Source: CAZEHJ01 sp964512485 (GTDB lineage: Bacteria > Bacteroidota > Rhodothermia > Rhodothermales > UBA10348). Taken from it: a stretch of DNA of 29,965 bases. The translations under genes and the position numbers were made by a program. Below are positions 7,992 through 14,020 of this stretch, piece by piece. A model generated the notes under the pieces. The model saw only the letters and a list, made by a program, of their open reading frames with translations. It was not told the origin of the DNA and searched no databases. Position 1 is the first letter of the stretch; every line of letters starts with the position of its first letter. The DNA lies in assembly GCA_964512485.1 (NCBI GenBank), contig CAZEHJ010000042.1, positions 1 to 29,965 on the forward strand, in the 5' to 3' direction.

Positions 7992-8603
7992 CTACTCGGA
8001 CAATGCTCTCTCAATGATGCTTAAGACGGCTTCCATGGTCTGAACCCCGAGGTCATCATCGTACCAGGCAAACTTGGCCGTCATGAACTCGGATGATGGG
8101 AGGTCTTTGCCTTCTCCGAGAGCCCAGTCCTGCAGCTCTTTGGGACGTTCGATAAACACTCCAACTTCTTCAAAATTTTCATCAAGCACCAGAACGGTGG
8201 GCGTGGAAGGCCGGCCGTCCGGTGTCCGGTTGGCTTCCATGATGTGACGACCTTCGTCCGGATGAACGAGGCGCATGTGGATATTATCTACTTCCGCCGC
8301 GAGATGCGCCAGATAAGGGATCGTATTCACCGAATCACTGCATCCGTCAATAGCGACCGCAATGAGGTACCATGTTCCGGGATATGATGATGCCCGCTTT
8401 GCAAGGGCTTCCGGGACTCCTCCTTTACCAAAATTGTCATGCCACATCTGTTTTCTTCTTTCGGCATTGTCCAGAAACAAGCCGAATTCGATCCCGGACG
8501 TGAACAGTTCTTCGTGCGAAGGAGTGTCATCAGGACTCTGAGCTTGCGCCGCCGCTGGGAGGACGATCAGCATCGCAAGGATTAGTGTTGAAAGGAATCG
8601 CAT
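7992..8603 (-). CDS. Exported thioredoxin-fold protein lacking a CXXC motif
   Basis: A 203-residue protein with a Sec signal peptide (hydrophobic core about 5-17, then AQAQS). The pattern after about residue 70, a W-Y-L-I-A-V strand, then D-G-C-S-D-S, a helix with IPYLAHLAAE, an R-L-V-H-P-D-E segment and D-G-R-P-S-T-P-T-V-L-V-L-D, matches the Thioredoxin_9 type found in Bacteroidota (usually WCGD instead of DGCSD). Only one cysteine is in the active-site loop, so a dithiol redox role is unlikely; single-cysteine chemistry or a structural role are alternatives. The protein should act in the periplasm. The gene is monocistronic, with a 12-base palindrome 17 bases in front of its ATG. Confidence 0.7.
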   Translation of the reverse strand: MRFLSTLILAMLIVLPAAAQAQSPDDTPSHEELFTSGIEFGLFLDNAERRKQMWHDNFGKGGVPEALAKRASSYPGTWYLIAVAIDGCSDSVNTIPYLAHLAAEVDNIHMRLVHPDEGRHIMEANRTPDGRPSTPTVLVLDENFEEVGVFIERPKELQDWALGEGKDLPSSEFMTAKFAWYDDDLGVQTMEAVLSIIERALSE

Positions 8604-8738
8604 AGAGGTACCACAATGTTTGAGCGCTCAATATACATTCTACTACGCGCTCTCGAATACTATCACTAGATTCCCACGAGCATCGGCCTGATTTCGATTA
8701 ACTCACACTGACCAACAACGACTTCAAGGTGCCCTGAT
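8604..8738. promoter_or_regulatory. Divergent intergenic region with a perfect 12-base palindrome
   Basis: This 135-base space separates the minus-strand thioredoxin-fold gene from the plus-strand 808-residue lipoprotein gene. A perfect palindrome TTGAGCGCTCAA lies at 8620-8631, flanked by AATGT at 8615-8619 and ACATT at 8635-8639, which extends the dyad with a three-base insertion. The position just upstream of the 8603 ATG fits an operator or a 5' leader element. No clear sigma-70 boxes were found in either direction. The binding factor is unknown. Confidence 0.4.
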
Positions 8739-11165
8739 ATGCGCTTGAGATATCTCTTTCTGCTATTCGTATTGCCCGGTTGTTTTCTGAACAGTCACCA
8801 GTTCAGGACCGAGACATTTCGGGTGACGATTTCGGGGGAAGGTGTTGTTGTACGCATACAAGATTGGCGGGATGGCACGGACTACATCTCCAGACCGTCG
8901 CCATTGATGCAGATACGCAGAGACGGGGAGTTTTTGCAGCCCGTTCTTGCCGGATCTCACGATCTGGGATTGATTCTGACCTTCGAAGACGAGTCGACGG
9001 CATTGATCGGTATCGAAGAGAACGAGTCACACCTCGTTTTGGAGTTACTCGATATAAGTGATCCGGAATTGGTAGAACTGGCCGTTTGGGGACCCTTTGC
9101 GACCAGAATCGACAAGACAATCGGTGAGACTGTAGGAGTTGTTCGGGGAGAGGAGTTTGCCATAGGCATCCAGTCACTGAACCCTAAAACGTTGGGCGGA
9201 TTCCCGTGGAATGAGAACGATGCGATGCCCCAGATTGATCTGCTGGAAGGCGATGAATATCACGACCTCGATGCTGCCAAGTCCCGATATGTCCTGTTCC
9301 GGGTAGAAGCCGCCAAACCGGATTCGATGGGCAGTTCATTGCAGGCATTCACGAGGAATCGAGCACACGATCGGGTTGTTGAAAATCGCGGGTACGAACG
9401 GTACGTCGCTCCGGCCTTCGATGATGGCGGTGTTGAAGGATCAAAGATTGCGCTCTTCGGCGTCCCAACCGATGCAGCTTTGGAAACGATCGGCAAGATC
9501 GAGATCGAGGAAGACCTGCCTCATCCCATGATTGATGGCGAATGGGGTAAAACATCGCGCTCGGCCAACGCGGCCTATGTGATCATGAATTTCAGCGAGG
9601 AGGAAGCTGAGTGGGCGCTGGATGTGACCGAAAAGGCGGGGTTAAGATATCTGTATCACGAAGGCCCTTTTAACACCTGGGGTCGCTTTGAGCTGAATCC
9701 AGAATCCTTCCCGGATGGCGCCGAGAGTCTTCGCCGCATTTCCGACATGGCATCGGAGCGGGGTTTGATGGTTGGATTGCATACGCTGTCCAATTTTGTG
9801 ACAACCGATGATGCGTACGTGACTCCCGTTCCGGATGAACGACTGGCAATCGTAGGGAGTACTGAGATCACTTCGGATCTGGCTGCGACTGACACAGAAA
9901 TCAGCGTCCAGGATCCCGGGTATTTCAATCAATCGCAGAAAAGCTATCTGGCGGCCGCTCGCATAGGCGACGAGATCATCACGTTCAACTCCGTTTCCAA
10001 TGCGGAGCCCTGGCTTCTTAAAGGGGTTGAGCGAGGTGCCTTCGGGACGCGTGCATCTGCACACGCCGCCGGATCACTCATCTCAAAACTGGATGACCAT
10101 GGCTACCGGGTATTTCTGACGAACACAGCGTTGAGTATCGAAATGGCACAAAACCTCGCTTCATTGTTCAATGATGCAGGATTACGGCAGATTTCGTTTG
10201 ACGGACTCGAAGGAAATCGTTCGACCGGGATGGGCAACTATGGCGAGATTCTGTTTACCAAAGCCTGGTACGACGCCATAAACGAGGACATCCGCGGTCA
10301 CTATATCGCTGATGCCAGTAGAACGTCACACTATTTCTGGCATATGTACACGCGCATGAACTGGGGCGAACCCTGGTATGCAGGATTCCGCGAGAGTCAA
10401 ACGGAATATCGGCTCAAAAACCAGGACTACTTCCAACGGAATATGATGCCGGGCATGTTGGGCTGGTTCAAAATGACTCCGGAAACAAGCCTCGAAGACA
10501 TTGAATGGATGCTGTCCCTGTCCGCAGGATTTGATGCCGGTTACGGGTTTGTAACTTCGAGGGAGGCAATCGAAGGAAATGGTCGTGCCAGTGAAATCCT
10601 GTCGTTGCTGTCGCGCTGGGAAACCGCGCGAATGGCTGACGTTTTTTCTGAAGATCAAAAGGAACGGCTGAAGTCACGGGATCAAGAATTCCATCTCGAT
10701 GAGTTGCCCTCCGGAGGGTGGTCATTGACGCCCGTTTCCGTTCATGTATTCCGACGCTTCAACAAAGATCGACAGCCAGGAGAGCCAGAGCATTCTTTGT
10801 TCGAATTCGAATCGTCACAAGGCGAAGGGCAGGCAGCCTTCATTTTGACAGCAGAAGGGGGCGCGTTGAGCAACATCACATTTTCTCTGGACAACAATCC
10901 TCCTGTTTCGACGAGCATTCGATTGGACGCCGGATACTCCATCGTATACCGAGGTGGCAGTTCGGTCAAAGTATTTTCACCATCGTGGCAGGAAATACAG
11001 ACGCTACCTTTCGACGCATCGTCGGTTACGCTGTCCGCTGGCCAACACGAAATCTCGTTCCAATCCGATCAGGATGGCGACGCGGAAGCTGCAGCGAAGC
11101 TTGAAATCAGAATTGCCGACGAATCGGAAGAAATTCCGCCCAGTCGAAATTCGGGAGCGATGTAG
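8739..11165 (+). CDS. Large lipoprotein, putative divergent TIM-barrel glycoside hydrolase
   Basis: An 808-residue protein with a lipoprotein signal (lipobox V-L-P-G-C, C15). Residues about 20-250 are beta-rich and resemble a carbohydrate-enzyme N-terminal sandwich. From about 270 to 640 the pattern is that of a (beta/alpha)8 barrel: GLRYLYHEGPFNTWGRF, GLMVGLHTLSNF, ISFDGLEG (D488, E491), a strand with HYIADASRTSH, and an aromatic-rich YAGFRESQ region. Inserted near 370-445 is a module with GDEII-x-F and GVERGAFGTRASAH, a small repeat-like unit also seen in extracellular and tail proteins. The C-terminal 150 residues are beta-rich. I cannot place it in a numbered GH family; polysaccharide degradation at the cell surface is inference. 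No Sus-type transporter genes are near. AAGGTG at 8725-8730 is a weak ribosome site. Confidence 0.6.
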   Translation: MRLRYLFLLFVLPGCFLNSHQFRTETFRVTISGEGVVVRIQDWRDGTDYISRPSPLMQIRRDGEFLQPVLAGSHDLGLILTFEDESTALIGIEENESHLVLELLDISDPELVELAVWGPFATRIDKTIGETVGVVRGEEFAIGIQSLNPKTLGGFPWNENDAMPQIDLLEGDEYHDLDAAKSRYVLFRVEAAKPDSMGSSLQAFTRNRAHDRVVENRGYERYVAPAFDDGGVEGSKIALFGVPTDAALETIGKIEIEEDLPHPMIDGEWGKTSRSANAAYVIMNFSEEEAEWALDVTEKAGLRYLYHEGPFNTWGRFELNPESFPDGAESLRRISDMASERGLMVGLHTLSNFVTTDDAYVTPVPDERLAIVGSTEITSDLAATDTEISVQDPGYFNQSQKSYLAAARIGDEIITFNSVSNAEPWLLKGVERGAFGTRASAHAAGSLISKLDDHGYRVFLTNTALSIEMAQNLASLFNDAGLRQISFDGLEGNRSTGMGNYGEILFTKAWYDAINEDIRGHYIADASRTSHYFWHMYTRMNWGEPWYAGFRESQTEYRLKNQDYFQRNMMPGMLGWFKMTPETSLEDIEWMLSLSAGFDAGYGFVTSREAIEGNGRASEILSLLSRWETARMADVFSEDQKERLKSRDQEFHLDELPSGGWSLTPVSVHVFRRFNKDRQPGEPEHSLFEFESSQGEGQAAFILTAEGGALSNITFSLDNNPPVSTSIRLDAGYSIVYRGGSSVKVFSPSWQEIQTLPFDASSVTLSAGQHEISFQSDQDGDAEAAAKLEIRIADESEEIPPSRNSGAM

Positions 11166-11196
11166 CAAGCGCTAGTGTTTTCGCATTTCAGCCGCC

Positions 11197-11526
11197 TCAT
11201 TCCCGCTTTACGAATCGCCGAGCTTCCGCGAGGAGTTCAGACCACAGCTCTTTGGCGTGAGTGAGATCGCCACGCGGAATGACTACCCATTCCCGAAATG
11301 TGCGGCCGTTCGGTGCAAACTCTTTTCCGATCCCCTGGGCAATTAAATCCTGAACCCGTTTTGAAGAAAGCTTTATGATGAGATCTCCCGACTCCGGGTG
11401 GACAGAAGCAAAAAACAGCCCCCCTGTTCTGAGGCAAGGGTATCCCATCATGGTGCCTTTTTCTATGTCGGATTCTGCAAGAAACGGCTCTGCAACTCTC
11501 CAGAAGTAGTCGAGTGCGTCAACCAT
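11197..11526 (-). CDS. Small TfoX/YjbR-like domain protein
   Basis: A 109-residue protein. The start ATG at 11524-11526 is preferred over the in-frame ATG at 11548-11550 because AAGGGG sits six bases upstream of it; it then overlaps the neighbouring membrane-protein gene by eight bases. The run K-G-T-M-M-G-Y-P-C-L-R, then G-x-FF-A, L-I-I-K-L, R-V-x-x-L-I, F-A-P-N-G-R-x-F-x-E-W-V is typical of the small TfoX-N/YjbR-like proteins, whose role is not settled. No membrane segment or signal is present. It ends 31 bases from the convergent lipoprotein gene; no terminator hairpin is evident between them. Confidence 0.65.
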   Translation of the reverse strand: MVDALDYFWRVAEPFLAESDIEKGTMMGYPCLRTGGLFFASVHPESGDLIIKLSSKRVQDLIAQGIGKEFAPNGRTFREWVVIPRGDLTHAKELWSELLAEARRFVKRE

Positions 11527-11905
11527 TTTTTGCCCCTTTGTTTCCACCATACAAAGTCAGTGGAACAACAAGCGCCAGGAAGATGATGTGGTACCAGACT
11601 GGAAACAGGTCCCAGCCAGTCGACATGAAAAACAGCCCGATGGACAGCTGTACACCTGCCAGAATGCGGACTGATTTTTTGGCGAGATCTTTTGCAATTC
11701 TAGCGGTCATGAAGCCAGCGGCCACCGACAGGAAGGAACTGAAAATGATGAAGCTGATCTGGATTGCAAGATTGTCTACCGGTTGGCCAATCGCCAGTTC
11801 ATCAGGCATCAGCTGCATTCCAGCAAACGTGAAGACGTTCCACAGAACGCCCCAAAGCATGACACCGGCAACGATGGATAGTGTAATTCGAACGGGGTTA
11901 CTCAT
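11519..11905 (-). CDS. Four-helix hypothetical membrane protein
   Basis: A 128-residue protein with four hydrophobic stretches (about residues 6-29, 47-66, 78-95 and 99-118) and an asparagine/lysine-rich tail. The ATG at 11903-11905 is chosen; the longer reading begins with a TTG and adds a polar, cysteine-containing segment that looks non-coding. The second stretch continues into a T-A-R-I-A-K loop. I do not recognise a family. It overlaps the downstream TfoX-like gene by eight bases, so the two are probably translated together, and lies about 100 bases after the AlkD gene. Confidence 0.65.
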   Translation of the reverse strand: MSNPVRITLSIVAGVMLWGVLWNVFTFAGMQLMPDELAIGQPVDNLAIQISFIIFSSFLSVAAGFMTARIAKDLAKKSVRILAGVQLSIGLFFMSTGWDLFPVWYHIIFLALVVPLTLYGGNKGAKNG

Positions 11906-12003
11906 CTTACAGACCGTAATGACGTTGGTATGGGAGTCCAATATGCCGGTTCTGGCGCATCGTTGCAATATGTGCGGCGCCGTTCAGGCGTCCGGAAGAA
12001 GGG

Positions 12004-12723
12004 TCAAGCCGTGCCTTTAAGAAATGCCTGCCTCTCGGGCTCCGGATACTTTTCAATCGCATAGCGAAGCATCGTGCGAGGCATACCACTGTAGTGCCGC
12101 TGCAGAAAGGCCGTCTCCACGTCCCGGTTTCGGTTTCCCATCTCTCTGAGCATCCAGCCGACGGCCTTGTGAATCAAATCATGCGTGTCACCCAGCAGCA
12201 TTTCTGCGATCAGCAGTGTGTCCATGTACTGGTCACGCTTGATGAAATAATACGTCGCAATGATTGCGATCCGTCGTTCCCACAAGTTGTCCGAATCCGC
12301 CAATCTGGACAGGATTGATCGATCGCGCTCAAAAAGAAAGGCCCCCACGATATGGTGTGCGGACGAGTCTACCAGATCCCAGTTGTTGATGAAACGGGTG
12401 TTCGCCAGATATGAGTCGTAGATCCGTTCCTGGCTTGGCGGATCACTTTTTTTGAACAAGTTCACCATCATCACCAGCGCTGTCAGGCGCTCTTCGTGGA
12501 ATGGCGAATGCAGCAGCTCAACAATCTGTTCGAGGTTGAGACTTTTTGCCCGGCGCGCGACCTGGCGCTGTACAGGTACCCGAATTCCATAAAACTGGTC
12601 TCCTTCGGCGTATTCACCCGGCCCGCTTTTGAAAAATCTGGCCGAATGTGCTGCAATTTCGGGATTCCCAAGGCGTTTCAACTCACCGCGGACGGCATCG
12701 ACCGTTGTCAGATCATCAGACAT
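12004..12723 (-). CDS. alkD: DNA alkylation repair protein, AlkD-type HEAT-repeat glycosylase
   Basis: A 239-residue all-helical protein matching the AlkD family (PF08713), which removes N3- and N7-alkylated purines without flipping the base. Equivalents of the key residues of the Bacillus enzyme are visible: W115 and D119 in NNWDLVD (spacing as W109/D113), R150/R151 in the W-E-R-R segment, and W190 in AVGWMLRE. YGIRVP near 45-50 and the final MLRYAIEKYPEPER are also typical. It acts on chromosomal DNA in the cytoplasm. The ATG overlaps the ACT protein stop by eight bases, so it is probably expressed constitutively with that gene rather than as part of an SOS or Ada unit. Confidence 0.9.
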   Translation of the reverse strand: MSDDLTTVDAVRGELKRLGNPEIAAHSARFFKSGPGEYAEGDQFYGIRVPVQRQVARRAKSLNLEQIVELLHSPFHEERLTALVMMVNLFKKSDPPSQERIYDSYLANTRFINNWDLVDSSAHHIVGAFLFERDRSILSRLADSDNLWERRIAIIATYYFIKRDQYMDTLLIAEMLLGDTHDLIHKAVGWMLREMGNRNRDVETAFLQRHYSGMPRTMLRYAIEKYPEPERQAFLKGTA

Positions 12724-13108
12724 GATATCCAGCGTCTCTCAATGCCTCCTGGGCATTGACCAGTTCCGTTTCCTTGACCAGCAGGTAATCGGTGTCGTAG
12801 GTCGAGATGGCAAAGATGCTGATCTTTGCATCTGCCAGAACTCCTGAAATCCTTGCGAGAATGCCGGTCAGGGAAAAGTCCAATGGGCCAACAACCAAAA
12901 AGCACGCCCAGCCTGATTCTGTCTTGGCACCGGGAATGTTGACGTCCGCGGGGCAGACAATGGACAACTCAGATGGGGTGCGGGAGATGAAATACACTTC
13001 AGAATTCAATACCTCTGAAGGGACTTCGTCGTCTGGGCTGATCTGATGGACGCAGAAACTTCCATCGAGGAATTTCAGCGTGAGTTCAGTTTCGTTTTGG
13101 ACGGTCAT
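12716..13108 (-). CDS. ACT domain protein (COG3603/CASTOR-type, ACT_7)
   Basis: A 130-residue protein. The N-terminal half has a short beta region with S-E-V-Y-F-I-S-R-T-P-S-E-L-S-I-V; the C-terminal half is an ACT fold with PLDFSLTGILARISGVLADAKISIF and an S-T-Y-D-T-D-Y-L-L-V strand. This is the pattern of small stand-alone ACT_7 proteins that bind amino acids and are often annotated as hypothetical regulators. The ligand is unknown. It overlaps alkD by eight bases and begins 49 bases after the stop of the coiled-coil protein gene. Confidence 0.85.
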   Translation of the reverse strand: MTVQNETELTLKFLDGSFCVHQISPDDEVPSEVLNSEVYFISRTPSELSIVCPADVNIPGAKTESGWACFLVVGPLDFSLTGILARISGVLADAKISIFAISTYDTDYLLVKETELVNAQEALRDAGYHV

Positions 13109-13157
13109 TCAGTCGTCGTATTCGGCGTTCTCTGATGGTGCACGGATCCGACGGCAT

Positions 13158-13493
13158 TCAAGATTTGACTTTTCTTGCCAATCGCGCCGCTTCTTCGGTG
13201 TTGACAGCTTCAGGAGAGTCCATATCGATCAGGGAAGAAGATTCTGGCAATGCCGGTGCCGTAGTGACAGCGTCCCAATCCGGGCTCGTCACGATGGCTT
13301 CCAGATTCTGGATTCGCAGGATCAGCGTTTTGTTCTGCTCTTCCAGTTGCGCAGACATTTTGTCAAATTCAGCTGCGAGAGTCTCGGCAGATGCTCCCAT
13401 CTTGTTTTGCTTCTCTTTGAATTTGAGCCATTCCGACCACGCACCGGCCATAATGCCTGCAATTGGAATCAAAACCCAAGCAAACCCCCACAT
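13158..13493 (-). CDS. Membrane-anchored coiled-coil protein (PspB-like topology)
   Basis: A 111-residue protein with one N-terminal membrane helix (about 3-20), a basic stretch (K-F-K-E-K-Q-N-K), a coiled coil from about 38 to 68, and an acidic, low-complexity tail. The WVLIPIAGIMAG start followed by a coil is the layout of PspB and of many small Bacteroidota proteins named as hypothetical. No PspA, PspC or PspF gene is nearby, so I do not assign it to a phage-shock system. It may be the first gene of the minus-strand group running to 11197. Confidence 0.6.
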   Translation of the reverse strand: MWGFAWVLIPIAGIMAGAWSEWLKFKEKQNKMGASAETLAAEFDKMSAQLEEQNKTLILRIQNLEAIVTSPDWDAVTTAPALPESSSLIDMDSPEAVNTEEAARLARKVKS

Positions 13494-13699
13494 GATTCGA
13501 ACCGTTTTCGAGTGTAAAAATTGAGATCAAAACATACGATGATTCAAATCGAGAAGTTCTGGTCCAGAAATATTTCGTGGACACGACAGACCGTAATGCG
13601 AGAACAGGGCAACAATATCAGTTCATTATTACGGATTTGAAACAAATCGAAAATGATCCGTAGACGGGATTTGTTTCAATTAATTAGAATCGAAAGCTC
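13494..13699. promoter_or_regulatory. Intergenic region with a 12-base inverted repeat in front of padR
   Basis: AT-rich space between the minus-strand coiled-coil gene and the plus-strand padR gene. A perfect inverted repeat has arms TTGAAACAAATC (13637-13648) and GATTTGTTTCAA (13668-13679). The left arm overlaps a second dyad, GATTTG-AAA-CAAATC (13634-13648), and ACGGAT (13631-13636) pairs with ATCCGT (13656-13661). The alternatives cannot all form at once. The repeat ends about 20 bases before the padR GTG, fitting an autoregulatory operator. Confidence 0.55.
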
Positions 13700-14020
13700 G
13701 TGCGCCTGATTACTCGAACGGAAGAATTCGTATTGCTGGCTGTCTGGAGACTTCAGGATGAAGCGTATTCTGTTCCATTGCGAACAGAACTTGTTGAATT
13801 GACGGACCAAAAATGGTCGCTCGGTGCGGTGTACATGCCGCTCGAACGACTCGTCAAAAAAGGTATGTTGGCTTCTTCTCTTTCTGACTCAACGCCAGAA
13901 AGGGGAGGGCGGCAAAAACGAATCTACTCCGTCACCAGCTCCGGAAAGAAGGCTCTGCTCAAGATTCAGGAAGTCGAAAGACGCATGTGGTCCGGCATCC
14001 CCAAATTGGTGGTGGACTGA
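13700..14020 (+). CDS. PadR family transcriptional regulator
   Basis: A 106-residue winged-helix protein starting with GTG. The N-terminal L-T-x-x-E-x-x-L-L-A-V-W-R-L, central K-W-S-L-G-A-V-Y-M-P-L-E-R-L recognition helix, and PERGGRQKR-x-Y wing are standard for the PadR proteins that precede ADOP-type permeases. It has only a short C-terminal tail, so it belongs to the minimal PadR-s2 type that dimerises through the last helix. The stop TGA overlaps the ATG of the permease gene by one base. It probably represses its own two-gene operon through the inverted repeat just upstream; no inducer can be inferred. Confidence 0.9.
   Translation: MRLITRTEEFVLLAVWRLQDEAYSVPLRTELVELTDQKWSLGAVYMPLERLVKKGMLASSLSDSTPERGGRQKRIYSVTSSGKKALLKIQEVERRMWSGIPKLVVD

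Noticed and set aside
13158..13493. Phage-shock system based on the PspB-like protein
   Set aside because: No PspA, PspC or PspF gene is nearby; only the membrane helix plus coiled-coil layout is shared.
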